Positions 24,518-32,577 of a stretch of 64,000 nt of DNA are shown one piece after another. The translations under genes were made by a program, and so were the position numbers. Origin of the DNA: an uncultured Oscillibacter sp. (GTDB lineage: Bacteria; Bacillota; Clostridia; Oscillospirales; Oscillospiraceae). The stretch's first letter is position 1. Each line of letters starts with the position of its first letter. Location: the NCBI GenBank assembly GCA_910587705.1, contig CAJUMX010000008.1, positions 1-64,000 of the forward strand, written 5' to 3'. Below the pieces are notes generated by a model that saw only the letters and a program-made list of their open reading frames with translations, did not search any database and was not told the DNA's origin.

Positions 24518-25117
24518 ATGAACATCGTATGTCTTGACATGGAAGGCGTCCTGGTCCCCGAAATCTGGATTGCCTTCGCAGAGGCCAGCGGCATCCCGGA
24601 GCTCCGCCGCACCACCCGGGACGAGCCCGACTACAACAAGCTGATGAACTTCCGCCTCGGCATCCTCAAGGAGCACGGCCTGGGCCTCAAGGAAATTCAG
24701 GCCACCATCGCCAAGATCAACCCCCTCCCTGGGGCCAGGGAGTTTTTGGATGAGCTTCGGGCCGCCACCCAGGTGCTGATCCTCAGCGACACCTTCGAGC
24801 AGTTCGCCAAGCCCCTAATGGAAAAGCTAAACTGGCCCACCATCTTCTGCAACACCCTGGAGGTGGCGGAAAACGGCGAAATCACCGGCTTCCGGATGCG
24901 CTGTGAGAAGTCCAAGCTCACCACCGTCAAGGCCCTCCAATCCATCGGCTATGAGACCATCGCCGCCGGAGACAGCTTCAACGATCTGGCCATGATCCAG
25001 GCCAGCAAGGCGGGCTTCCTCTTCAAGAGCACGGAGCAGATCAAAAAAGATTATCCCCAGCTTCCCGCCTACGAGGAATTTGGCGACCTGCTCTCCGCCA
25101 TCAAGGCCGCCCTGTAA
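24518..25117 (+). CDS. thrH: ThrH-type phosphoserine phosphatase / homoserine phosphotransferase
   Basis: 199 residues, HAD superfamily. Nucleophile motif CLDMEGVLVPEIW (DxE variant typical of ThrH), motif II ILSDTFEQFA, and motif III/IV KSKLTTVKAL with AAGDSFNDLAMI. ThrH in Pseudomonas dephosphorylates phosphoserine and can transfer the phosphate to homoserine. It is followed by DUF1015, a family that often accompanies serA/serC, so a role in serine synthesis or turnover is likely. First gene of a probable operon. Confidence 0.92.
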   Translation: MNIVCLDMEGVLVPEIWIAFAEASGIPELRRTTRDEPDYNKLMNFRLGILKEHGLGLKEIQATIAKINPLPGAREFLDELRAATQVLILSDTFEQFAKPLMEKLNWPTIFCNTLEVAENGEITGFRMRCEKSKLTTVKALQSIGYETIAAGDSFNDLAMIQASKAGFLFKSTEQIKKDYPQLPAYEEFGDLLSAIKAAL

Positions 25118-25124
25118 GGCGGGC

Positions 25125-25268
25125 ATGGACCTGTCCTTTTTCCGGGAGGCTCTTTGGGAAATTTTCAAAGGCCCCCTGCTGATCCTGGCCGCTCCGGCTT
25201 TGCCTCTGCTTTTAATCTGCCTGGGAATCATGGCGGTCATGATATTCCGGGAACTGCGAAAAAAATAA
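25125..25268 (+). CDS. Small single-pass membrane protein (47 aa)
   Basis: Starts at ATG 25125, 7 nt after the thrH stop, with AAGGCGG nearby. Sequence MDLSFFREALWEIFKGP, then a hydrophobic helix (LLILAAPALPLLLICLGIMA) and a basic end RELRKK. Unrecognised; it lies between thrH and DUF1015 in the same direction. Confidence 0.55.
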   Translation: MDLSFFREALWEIFKGPLLILAAPALPLLLICLGIMAVMIFRELRKK

Positions 25269-25287
25269 GTAGGAAGGGAGACCCGAC

Positions 25288-26571
25288 ATGAATCCGAAAT
25301 TCGAGAAGCTGGGCTTTTATCCCGCCGACATTCTCCTGCCCAAAAAGGGCACGGACATGACCCGCTGGGCCGTGGTGGCCTGCGACCAGTTCACCTCCCA
25401 GCCGGAGTACTGGCAGGCGGTGGAAGAAACCGTGGGGGACGCCCCCTCCGCCCTGCGGCTCATCCTCCCGGAGGCGGCGCTAAACGCCCCGGACGTGGAG
25501 GAGCGTATTTCCGCCGTCAACGCTGCCATGGACGAGTACTTAAGCGGCGGCCTGTTTGAGACCCTGGAAAACAGCCTCCTCTACATTGAGCGCCTCCAGT
25601 CCGACGGGAAAATCCGCCACGGCCTCATCGGCATGGTGGACCTGGAGCAGTATGACTTTACCCCCGGCTCCGGGGCCCTCATCCGGGCCACGGAGGGCAC
25701 CGTCCTCTCCCGCATTCCCCCCCGGGTGAAGGTGCGCAAGGACGCCCCCATCGAGCTGCCCCACGTCATGCTCCTCATTGACGACCCCAACAAGACGGTC
25801 ATCGAGCCCCTGACCCGGGCCTCCGGGGATATGGAGGCGCTGTACCGCTTCGACCTCCAGCAGGGGGGCGGAAGCATCACCGGCTGGAAGCTCACCGCCG
25901 CCCAGATGGATGAGACGGCGGAGGCCCTGGCGGCCCTCTGCTCGGCGGAGGAGCAGGCCTGGAAGTACGGTGTGAAGGACGTTCCGCCCCTGCTCTTCGC
26001 CGTGGGCGACGGGAACCACTCCCTGGCCACCGCCAAGCAGTGCTATGAGGATTTGAAGAAGGTCACGCCGGAGAGCCAGTGGGCCTCCCTCCCCGCCCGG
26101 TATGCCCTGGTGGAGGTGGTGAACAACCACGACAGCGCCCTCCAATTCGAGCCCATCCACCGGGTGGTCTTTGGCGTAAAGCAGGAGGAGCTGCTGGATG
26201 CCTTCAAGGCGTACTACCCCGGCGCCTATGAGGGCCAGGGCCAGGGCCACGTCATCGCCTACACCCACGCGGGGGGAACCGGCTTCCTCACCGTGCCCCA
26301 GCCCCGGGTCCAGCTGGCGGTGGGTACCCTCCAGACCTTCCTGGACGGGTATGTCAAGGACCACGGCGGCGAAATCGACTACATCCACGGCGATGAGGTC
26401 ACGGACCGCCTGGGAAGCCAGGAGAACAGCATCGGCTTCAAGCTGCCCGCCATGGGCAAGCAGCAACTGTTCAAAACCGTCATGGCCGACGGCGTGCTTC
26501 CCCGCAAGACCTTCTCCATGGGCCATGCCCAGGACAAGCGCTATTACGTGGAAGCCCGGAAAATTCGGTAA
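25288..26571 (+). CDS. DUF1015 family protein
   Basis: 427 residues, the full length of DUF1015. Seen: RWAVVACDQFTSQPEYW near the N-terminus, the conserved LLFAVGDGNHSLATAKQCYE, VVNNHDSALQFEPIHRVVF, and IDYIHGDEVTDRLGSQENS. The conserved His/Asp/Asn set suggests a catalytic or phosphate-binding site, but no activity is established that I can cite. In many Clostridia the family sits beside serA and serC; here it follows thrH, strengthening the link to serine metabolism. GGGAG precedes the ATG. Confidence 0.88.
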   Translation: MNPKFEKLGFYPADILLPKKGTDMTRWAVVACDQFTSQPEYWQAVEETVGDAPSALRLILPEAALNAPDVEERISAVNAAMDEYLSGGLFETLENSLLYIERLQSDGKIRHGLIGMVDLEQYDFTPGSGALIRATEGTVLSRIPPRVKVRKDAPIELPHVMLLIDDPNKTVIEPLTRASGDMEALYRFDLQQGGGSITGWKLTAAQMDETAEALAALCSAEEQAWKYGVKDVPPLLFAVGDGNHSLATAKQCYEDLKKVTPESQWASLPARYALVEVVNNHDSALQFEPIHRVVFGVKQEELLDAFKAYYPGAYEGQGQGHVIAYTHAGGTGFLTVPQPRVQLAVGTLQTFLDGYVKDHGGEIDYIHGDEVTDRLGSQENSIGFKLPAMGKQQLFKTVMADGVLPRKTFSMGHAQDKRYYVEARKIR

Positions 26572-26594
26572 CAAGACCATAGGAGTGAACCATC

Positions 26595-27308
26595 GTGGCA
26601 CTGTTTGACAAATTCAAGAAGAAGGCGCCCCCACCCCCGCCGCCGCCAAAGCCCGCCCAGGACAGCGAGGATGTGTCCGCCTACTCCCACATGCGGGTGG
26701 AGGTGACCACCAAGGACGGGCAGATGCTCTTTGTGGCAAAGCTGATGTACCCCCAGCGGCACACCGCAGAGCTGCACCAGTACTCCGAGGCGGAGAATTC
26801 CCTTCTGGAAAACTGCTCCGAGGCGGAGGCCCTTCCCGTCCATATCCGGGGCTATCACGACCGCCTGCGGAAGGCCGTGTACATGGAGGGCTTCATCACC
26901 CCCCAGCCCAAGCACATCTGGCTGGTGTCCCACCTGTATGTCGCCCGGGTGGGCAACGACCGGGCCTTCTTCCGCCTGGACACGGACCTGGAAGCCAACA
27001 TCACCAAGTTCAGCGGCCGGAACGCCGGGGAGTTCCCCTGCCGCCTGCGGAACATCAGCGTAGGCGGAGCCCGCTTCTCCTCCCAGCAGCAGTATTGGGA
27101 GGGCGACAAGCTCCTTTTGACCGTGAAGCTGCTGGAGGACCGGGACCCCTCCATTATGTACTGCCAGGTGCTTCGGGTCCTGGAGAGCGAGGAAGAGGGC
27201 GCCCCCTTTGAATATGGCTGTCAATTCCTGGAGCTGAACGAGGCGGACCAAGACAAAATCACGGAGAACATCTTCGCCGCCCAGCGGAAGAGCCGGAAGG
27301 GCTCCTAG
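26595..27308 (+). CDS. PilZ-domain protein (c-di-GMP receptor)
   Basis: 237 residues from GTG 26595 (GGAG upstream). A proline tract near the N-terminus (KKKAPPPPPPPKPAQ), an N-terminal YcgR-like domain (35-120), and a PilZ domain (125-235) with the ligand motifs RAFFR (RxxxR) and NISVGG ([D/N]xSxxG). Both c-di-GMP-binding motifs are intact, so it should respond to c-di-GMP, probably at the flagellar motor given the motility genes in the window. It starts 23 nt after DUF1015. Confidence 0.85.
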   Translation: MALFDKFKKKAPPPPPPPKPAQDSEDVSAYSHMRVEVTTKDGQMLFVAKLMYPQRHTAELHQYSEAENSLLENCSEAEALPVHIRGYHDRLRKAVYMEGFITPQPKHIWLVSHLYVARVGNDRAFFRLDTDLEANITKFSGRNAGEFPCRLRNISVGGARFSSQQQYWEGDKLLLTVKLLEDRDPSIMYCQVLRVLESEEEGAPFEYGCQFLELNEADQDKITENIFAAQRKSRKGS

Positions 27309-27322
27309 AACTCATGATGAAC

Positions 27323-27355
27323 AAAGGCCGTCCATGCCAGGCATGGACGGCCTTT
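27323..27355. terminator. Bidirectional terminator, PilZ gene and spoVAC
   Basis: AAAGGCCGTCCATGCC / GGCATGGACGGCCTTT perfect stem between convergent genes. Confidence 0.88.
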
Positions 27356-27378
27356 CCTCATGGGAAAGCCTGGGAGCC

Positions 27379-27819
27379 TTAGAGCCGGAAAAGCTTCAAA
27401 ATCACGCCGTACAGCACCGAGGCCACGGTGCCAAAGACGATGACCGGCCCCGCCACGGTGAACATCTTTGCCGCCATGCCGGTGATGAAGCCCTCGCTCT
27501 TGAAGTCGATGGCCGGAGACACCACGGCGTTGGCAAAGCCGGTGATGGGCACCAGCGTCCCCGCCCCGCCATAGCGGGCCAGCTTACCGTAGAGGTTCAG
27601 CCCCGTCAGCAGGGCGGAGAGGAACACCAGCGTGCAGGAGGCGGCGGTGCCCGCCTCCTCCTTGTTCAGCCCCGCCGAGGCCCAGCCGTCGGTGATGGCC
27701 TGCCCCAGCACGCAGATGGCCCCGCCGATGAGGAAGGCAAAGGTCACATCCTTGACGATGGGCGATTTTTTCGCCTTCTGCTTGACGTAGGCCTGATACT
27801 CCTTGGGAGACATGTCCAT
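27379..27819 (-). CDS. spoVAC: Stage V sporulation protein AC
   Basis: 146 residues from ATG 27819. SpoVAC is a membrane protein that forms the channel taking up and releasing Ca-dipicolinate in spores. Seen: MSPKEYQAYVKQKAKKSPI and the membrane segments FAFLIGGAICVLGQAI, CTLVFLSALLTGLNLYG with GGAGTLVPITGFANAVVSPA, VAGPVIVFGTVASVLYGVI. It normally lies in spoVAC-AD-AE; here it stands alone between a PilZ gene and hemW. Downstream it meets the bidirectional terminator. Confidence 0.93.
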   Translation of the reverse strand: MDMSPKEYQAYVKQKAKKSPIVKDVTFAFLIGGAICVLGQAITDGWASAGLNKEEAGTAASCTLVFLSALLTGLNLYGKLARYGGAGTLVPITGFANAVVSPAIDFKSEGFITGMAAKMFTVAGPVIVFGTVASVLYGVILKLFRL

Positions 27820-27900
27820 GGAAAGCACCCTCGTTTCGTTCTGGATTTCCTGGATAGTGTTGCCTGGAAAGCCGAAAATATTCCCGCCCCCAGGGCGGTA

Positions 27901-27929
27901 TTGAATCCGGCGGGCGCTTGTGATACGAT
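27901..27929 (+). promoter_or_regulatory. Promoter of the hemW operon
   Basis: TTGAAT, 17 nt, TACGAT; start near 27936. Confidence 0.55.
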
Positions 27930-27961
27930 GGGGGCAATCAACATCATGGAGGTTTCCCTGT

Positions 27962-28015
27962 ATGGAACTGAAAAATCCCCTGACCGTGGGCGATGTCCGG
28001 GAGTGCTCGAAATGA
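27962..28015 (+). CDS. Upstream ORF overlapping the hemW start (17 aa)
   Basis: ATG 27962 with a perfect GGAGG 9 nt upstream; reads MELKNPLTVGDVRECSK and stops at TGA 28013-28015, overlapping the hemW ATG (28012) as ATGA. hemW itself has no Shine-Dalgarno, so its translation probably depends on ribosomes finishing this ORF. Short, no known homologue that I recognise. Confidence 0.6.
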   Translation: MELKNPLTVGDVRECSK

Positions 28016-29136
28016 GCCGGGCCCTTGGCATCTACATTCACGTCCCCTTCTGCAAGCAGAAGTGCGTCTACTGCGACTTCTACTCCCTCCCCCGCCGGGA
28101 GGAGGACATGGACGCCTACGCCGCTGCCCTCCGGGCCCAGCTTTTCGAGACGGACTTTTCAGGTTTTCAGGCGGATACCATCTACTTCGGCGGCGGCACC
28201 CCCAGCTATCTGGGCCCCCGCCGTCTGACAGCCCTGCTGGAGACGGTCTCCGCCGCCTGCCCCATCGCCTCGGGGGCGGAAATCACCTTCGAGGCCAATC
28301 CCGATTCCGCTGCCGACGCCGGAGACCTCTCCGCCCTCCGGCTGGCGGGGTTCAACCGGATTTCCCTAGGGATGCAGTCCGCCGATGACGGCGAGCTCCG
28401 GGCCGTCGGCCGGGTCCACACCATGGCGCAGGTCCGTTCCGCCGTGGAAGCCGTCCGCAAGGCGGGCTTTGACAACCTCTCCCTGGACCTCATCTACGGT
28501 CTGCCGGACCAGGACCTGTCCCGCTGGCGGAAAAACCTCGCCGCCGCCGTGGAGTTGAACCCGGAACATCTCTCCTGCTACGGTCTCAAAGCAGAGCCGG
28601 GCACCCCCCTCTACGCCCGCCGGGACGCCCTGCCCGGGGACGAGGCGCAGGCGGAGATGTACCTGGAAACCGTGGACTTCCTGGAGGGCCGGGGCTGGCA
28701 GCAATACGAGATCTCCAACTTTGCCAAGCCCGGTCGGGAGTCCCGGCACAACCTGAAATACTGGGCCCTGGGGGAGTACGCGGGTTTTGGTCCCGGAGCC
28801 CACTCGGATTTCCGGGGCGTCCGCTACGCCTGGGCCAGGGATTTCGAGGCCTTCCTCCGGGGGGATCGCATTCTCTCCGAGACCCAGCGCATGACCCCCC
28901 GGGACCGGGCGGCGGAGTGGCTGATGCTGTCCCTCCGCCTGACCCAAGGCCTGGACCCGGACATCTGGGAGACCCGCTTTGGCCGTCCCTTCGCCCCCTT
29001 TCTTCCCTTTTTGGAGCGCTGCGCGGCAGCGGGCTACGCCCTCCGGGAGGGCTCCCGCTGGCACCTGACCCCCCAGGGCTTTCTGGTCTCCAACCAGATC
29101 ATCGGAGAATTACTGGATAATCTACAAAAGGAGTGA
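28012..29136 (+). CDS. hemW: HemW-type radical SAM protein
   Basis: 374 residues. Radical SAM cluster motif CKQKCVYC in IYIHVPFCKQKCVYCDFYSL, glycine motif TIYFGGGTPSYL, and the family segments GFNRISLGMQSADDGELRAV, LIYGLPDQ, and NFAKPGRESRHNLKYW. HemW is a haem chaperone often misnamed coproporphyrinogen III oxidase. Length is normal. The frame is open far upstream, but homology begins at MSRALGIYIHVPF, so ATG 28012 is the start. It is followed 5 nt later by a CmpB-like membrane protein. Confidence 0.93.
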   Translation: MSRALGIYIHVPFCKQKCVYCDFYSLPRREEDMDAYAAALRAQLFETDFSGFQADTIYFGGGTPSYLGPRRLTALLETVSAACPIASGAEITFEANPDSAADAGDLSALRLAGFNRISLGMQSADDGELRAVGRVHTMAQVRSAVEAVRKAGFDNLSLDLIYGLPDQDLSRWRKNLAAAVELNPEHLSCYGLKAEPGTPLYARRDALPGDEAQAEMYLETVDFLEGRGWQQYEISNFAKPGRESRHNLKYWALGEYAGFGPGAHSDFRGVRYAWARDFEAFLRGDRILSETQRMTPRDRAAEWLMLSLRLTQGLDPDIWETRFGRPFAPFLPFLERCAAAGYALREGSRWHLTPQGFLVSNQIIGELLDNLQKE

Positions 29137-29140
29137 GCGG

Positions 29141-30151
29141 ATGCACGTCTATACTACGGGCCAATGGGTCCTGCTGTTTTTCTTCTACTGCCTCTGCGGC
29201 TGGGTTTGGGAGTCCTGCTATGTCTCCCTCTGCCAGCGGCATTGGGTCAACCGGGGCTTTCTCCACGGCCCCCTTCTGCCCATTTACGGCTCCGGGGCCA
29301 TCATCATTCTGTTTGCCACCATCCCGGTGGCAGAGGACCTTCGGCTGGTGTGGCTCTTCGGCATGCTGGCGGCCACAGCCCTGGAATACGTCACCGGGGA
29401 CGTGATGGAGCGGATTTTCAAGGTCCGCTACTGGGATTACTCCAATCAGAAATTCAATCTCAACGGCCACATCTGCCTCACCAGCTCCATCGCCTGGGGC
29501 TTTTTCTCCATCCTGCTGGTGCGGTTTGTCCATCCCCCCATCGCCCGGCTGCTGGCCCGGGTACCCGCCCTGTGCGTAGACCCCCTGGCCCATGTCCTGG
29601 TCATCGCCTTCACCGTGGACGCGGTGCGCTCTGTCCAGGCCGCCCTGGACCTGCGGGACCTGCTGACCCGGGCCGCCGAGGAAAACGAGGACCTGCGCCG
29701 TCTGGCGAAGCGGGCGGAGGTCTACGCCGCCTTTGCCAAGGATGACCTGCGCCGCTTCCGGGAAAAGACGGAGCTGGAGACCCTGGAGCTCCGGCAGAAG
29801 GTGGGAGAGGAGCTGGAGGAGCGCCGCCAGGCCCGGGCGGAGCGGGTAGAATCCTCCCTCCGCCGCCTCACCGCCGCCAAGCTGGAGGCACTGTCCACCA
29901 TCTCCAGTGCCCTGGAAACCTGCCGGGATCACCTGGGGGACCTGCCGGATTCCACACCGGAAAATCTGGCGGAGCGCCGGGCGGACCTGGAGGAAATCAT
30001 CCGCCGGGTCCGGGCCCGGGAGGCCGCTTTGCAAAACCGCTCCGCCGCGCCCTATCACCGCTCCCTGCGGCTTTTGAGGGCCCACCCCTCCGCCTCCGCC
30101 AAGAACTTTGGCGAGGCCCTGGAAACGCTGAAAAAACTGGGAAAGGACTAA
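29141..30151 (+). CDS. CmpB-type (putative ABC permease) membrane protein with coiled coil
   Basis: 336 residues. The N-terminal half has about five membrane segments with family motifs FFYCLCGWVWESCYVSL, NRGFLHGPLLPIYGSGA, EYVTGDVMERIFKVRYWDYS and FNLNGHICLTSSIAWG (ABC_trans_CmpB family). From about residue 165 to 336 it is a charged helical region, probably a long coiled coil (RLAKRAEVYAAFAKDDLRRF...). Function unknown despite the family name. The gene begins 5 nt after hemW. Confidence 0.82.
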   Translation: MHVYTTGQWVLLFFFYCLCGWVWESCYVSLCQRHWVNRGFLHGPLLPIYGSGAIIILFATIPVAEDLRLVWLFGMLAATALEYVTGDVMERIFKVRYWDYSNQKFNLNGHICLTSSIAWGFFSILLVRFVHPPIARLLARVPALCVDPLAHVLVIAFTVDAVRSVQAALDLRDLLTRAAEENEDLRRLAKRAEVYAAFAKDDLRRFREKTELETLELRQKVGEELEERRQARAERVESSLRRLTAAKLEALSTISSALETCRDHLGDLPDSTPENLAERRADLEEIIRRVRAREAALQNRSAAPYHRSLRLLRAHPSASAKNFGEALETLKKLGKD

Positions 30152-30162
30152 GCCTTCCCCTG

Positions 30163-30372
30163 CTATAAGTCCGGTGTTTCCTTCTCCCACCGGGCTTCCC
30201 GCTCCTTCAGGTCGCTTAGAAGCTCCTGCCGTTTCCGGGCCAGGAGGTCCTTTGGAACTTCTACGTGGATGCAGTCCGTACAGGCTCCTAAAACATCCAG
30301 GCTGATTTTTCCCAGCGTGCAGATATCCTCCGACCAGTAAACGCAGAAGTGGTTTTCACACGTTACATTCAC
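30163..30372 (-). CDS. DUF1540-like small cysteine-rich protein
   Basis: 69 residues. Cysteines at MNVTCENHFCVYW, EDICTLGKISLDVLGACTDC: the C-x4-C...C...C-x2-C pattern and the I-(S/D)-(L/V)-D segment typical of DUF1540 proteins, probably metal-binding. The C-terminus is a charged helix (ARKRQELLSDLKEREAR). GGGAGGTGA precedes ATG 30372. Divergent from an HTH gene; the shared 123-bp region carries two inverted repeats. Confidence 0.75.
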   Translation of the reverse strand: MNVTCENHFCVYWSEDICTLGKISLDVLGACTDCIHVEVPKDLLARKRQELLSDLKEREARWEKETPDL

Positions 30373-30391
30373 GCTATCACCTCCCGGATTT

Positions 30392-30420
30392 ATTATACCC
30401 CATATTAGAGCAATTGTCTA
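30392..30420 (-). promoter_or_regulatory. Promoter of the DUF1540 gene
   Basis: TAGACA, 17 nt, TATAAT. Confidence 0.65.
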
Positions 30421-30422
30421 TA

Positions 30423-30465
30423 TTTTAGTAATGACTAAAATGTTAGATATGTTCAACATCTGAAC
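30423..30465. promoter_or_regulatory. Two inverted repeats in the divergent region
   Basis: TTTTAGT AATG ACTAAAA (30423-30440, perfect) and GTTAGAT...ATCTGAAC (30442-30465, imperfect, centred on TTCAA). Candidate operators for the adjacent HTH protein. Confidence 0.5.
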
Positions 30466-30495
30466 TTCCGGGTAAACTATCCTTAGGTGATAGCT

Positions 30496-30735
30496 ATGAT
30501 TATATACGATCCTTTTTGGCGTACGTTGAAGGACCGGGGCATTTCCACGTATAAAATGATCAACAAGCTGGGCTACAGCAGCGGAACTCTCTACCGCCTG
30601 CGCCACAACAAGGGCATCTCCTCCCGGTTGATTGACGATCTCTGCAAGCTGCTGGACTGCCGGGTGGAGGACATTTTGGAATACGTCCCCGACCCGGAAG
30701 AATTGGAGGCCCCCGGCGCAGAGGAAACCCCATAA
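30496..30735 (+). CDS. Small HTH (Cro/C1-like) protein
   Basis: 79 residues from ATG 30496 (AGGTGA upstream). Sequence FWRTLKDRGISTYKMINKLG, then YSSGTLYRLRHNKGISSRLI and DDLCKLLDCRVEDILEYVPD: the HTH_26/Cro-like fold with the typical second half IDDLCKLLDC.VEDIL. An acidic C-terminus follows. Probably a transcriptional repressor acting on the divergent region. Confidence 0.82.
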   Translation: MIIYDPFWRTLKDRGISTYKMINKLGYSSGTLYRLRHNKGISSRLIDDLCKLLDCRVEDILEYVPDPEELEAPGAEETP

Positions 30736-30736
30736 C

Positions 30737-30774
30737 AAAAACCGCCGGACGGCTTGTCCGGCGGTTTCGCTTTT
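30737..30774. terminator. Bidirectional terminator, HTH gene and mreB
   Basis: AAACCGCCGGAC / GTCCGGCGGTTT stem with a 5-nt loop, T-run after a short gap, A-run on the other side. Confidence 0.85.
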
Positions 30775-31792
30775 AGCTCATCTGCTTGCGGCGGCTCAGG
30801 TTCATGGTGCCCTCCTGCATGTTGCCCAGAGTCTCCAGGCTCATGCCGGTGCCCAGGGCTACGCAGGAAATCGCCTCGTCAGCAATCATGGTGTGGATGC
30901 CCGTCCGGGCCGTCACCAGCTTGTCAAAGCCAGACACCAAACTGCCGCCTCCGGTCATGACAATGCCGTTGGTGGAGATGTCCGCCACCAGCTCCGGCGG
31001 CGTCCGCTCCAGCACGGAGTGGATAGCCTCCATGATGCGCTCCACCGGCTCCTCGAAGGCGTCCATCATCTCCGTGGAGCTGACGGCCACCACCTTGGGA
31101 AGGCCCGTCAGCAGGCACCGGCCCTTCACGTCCATGACCTCTTCCTCATCCTTGGGGAAAACACAGCCGATTTGCTTTTTCATCTCCTCCGCCGTGCGCT
31201 CGCCCACCAGGAGATTGTGCTTGCGGCGCATATACTTGACCACGGCCTCGTTGAGCTGGTCGCCGGCGATTTTGATGGAGGCGGACTCCACCACGCCGCC
31301 CAGGGAGATGACGGCAATGTCTGCCGTTCCGCCGCCGATGTCCACCACCATGTGTCCGTCGGGCTTGGCGATGTCGATGCCCGCGCCGATGGCCGCCGCC
31401 ACAGGCTCCTCGATGAGGTAGACCTTCCGGGCTCCGGCGGAGATGCCCGCGTCGATGACGGCACGCTCTTCTACCTCCGTGATGCCGGAGGGGACGCAGA
31501 TAATCACCCGGGGCTTAAAGACGGAAACCCCAGCCACCTTGTGGATGAACTCCCGGAGCATCCGCTCCGTCATGTCGTAGTCGGAGATGACGCCCTCCCG
31601 CAGGGGGCGGATGGCGATGATGTTGCCGGGGGTCCGACCCAGCATGGCCTGGGCCTCCTCGCCCACTTTCAGGAGCTTCCCGGTGTTCTTGTCCAGCGCC
31701 ACCACGGAGGGCTCATTCAAAACGATGCCTTTGCCTCGTACAAAAACCAGAACCGAAGCGGTACCAAGGTCGATACCGATATCCTTTGCCAT
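30773..31792 (-). CDS. mreB: MreB/Mbl-type actin homologue
   Basis: 339 residues. Bacterial actin that guides lateral wall synthesis. Seen: IGIDLGTASVLVFVRGKGIV (phosphate 1), VDIGGGTADIAVISLGGVV (phosphate 2), RTPPELVADISTNGIVMTGG (adenosine site), and the MreB hallmark IAIRPLREGVISDYDMTERM. No mreC or mreD follows, so this is a stand-alone copy (Mbl- or MreBH-like). ATG 31792 has GGAGG upstream. Confidence 0.95.
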   Translation of the reverse strand: MAKDIGIDLGTASVLVFVRGKGIVLNEPSVVALDKNTGKLLKVGEEAQAMLGRTPGNIIAIRPLREGVISDYDMTERMLREFIHKVAGVSVFKPRVIICVPSGITEVEERAVIDAGISAGARKVYLIEEPVAAAIGAGIDIAKPDGHMVVDIGGGTADIAVISLGGVVESASIKIAGDQLNEAVVKYMRRKHNLLVGERTAEEMKKQIGCVFPKDEEEVMDVKGRCLLTGLPKVVAVSSTEMMDAFEEPVERIMEAIHSVLERTPPELVADISTNGIVMTGGGSLVSGFDKLVTARTGIHTMIADEAISCVALGTGMSLETLGNMQEGTMNLSRRKQMS

Positions 31793-31872
31793 GGGCACTT
31801 CCTCCATTTATCGTTTGTTCAAATTTATGATAGGCGGAAAACCGCCAGCGTATCCATAAAGTTACAAAGTAC

Positions 31873-31901
31873 ATTATACTGGCAGTCACGCCAGAATGCA
31901 A
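31873..31901 (-). promoter_or_regulatory. Promoter of mreB
   Basis: TTGCAT, 17 nt, TATAAT, located just after the comF stop. Confidence 0.7.
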
Positions 31902-31903
31902 GC

Positions 31904-32575
31904 CTATTCTTTCCCTTTTTCTCCCCTCTTTTCCTCCTCCGGCCTGGGGAAGGCCACGGAAACGCAGACCACCGCTGCCGCACCCGCCGTCAGAAGGGTC
32001 CTTGCGGCGGAAACCAGGGTGGACCCGGTGGAGCACACGTCGTCCAGGAGAAGCACTCGCTTTCCGGCGGGAGTGCCCGCCGCCTCGTAAACACCCCGGA
32101 TATTCGCCCAGCGGTCCTCCGCCCGCTCCAGACTGGACTGGGCGGGATTGTCCCGGACCTTGCGGAGCAGGCACTCCGGTTCCACCTCCCAGAGCTTGCA
32201 GGCGCTTTCCGCCAGGAGACGGGATTGGTCGTAGCCCCGCTTCCGCAGGCGCTTGGCGCTGACAGGAACCCAGCTCACCGTGTCGAACTCCCCAGAAAAG
32301 CGCTCCGCCGCCGTCTGGGCCATGAGCTCTCCCAGGGGCCCGGCGGCGGTCACGCCGCCATGGAACTTGAAGCGGTGGACGGCCTCCCGAACGGAGCCCT
32401 CGTACCACAGCGGCGCGGCGCAGAGGAGGCCGCCCCGCAGCTCTCGGAGGCCGTGGGCCTCCTCCGTCCAGGGGAGGGATTTTTCACAGTCCGGGCAGAT
32501 GCGCAAGGCATCCTGGACCCCACCGCAGAAGGGGCACTTGGGTGGAAAGAGGAGGTCCAGCAGCGCGTCTGTCAT
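31904..32575 (-). CDS. comF: ComF family phosphoribosyltransferase-like protein
   Basis: 223 residues from ATG 32575 (GGAG 8 nt upstream). N-terminal zinc finger CPFCGG...CPDCEK, then a type I phosphoribosyltransferase domain: HRFKFHGGVTAAGPLGELMA, WVPVSAKRLRKRGYDQSRLL and the PRPP loop VLLLDDVCSTGSTL. ComF proteins act in DNA uptake or natural transformation, with unclear chemistry. The start overlaps the upstream XRE gene stop region, so the two are coupled. Confidence 0.92.
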   Translation of the reverse strand: MTDALLDLLFPPKCPFCGGVQDALRICPDCEKSLPWTEEAHGLRELRGGLLCAAPLWYEGSVREAVHRFKFHGGVTAAGPLGELMAQTAAERFSGEFDTVSWVPVSAKRLRKRGYDQSRLLAESACKLWEVEPECLLRKVRDNPAQSSLERAEDRWANIRGVYEAAGTPAGKRVLLLDDVCSTGSTLVSAARTLLTAGAAAVVCVSVAFPRPEEEKRGEKGKE

Positions 32576-32577
32576 CT

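Noticed and set aside
27334..28011. A 226-codon N-terminal extension of hemW
   Set aside because: It runs through a terminator and antisense to spoVAC; HemW homology begins at 28012.
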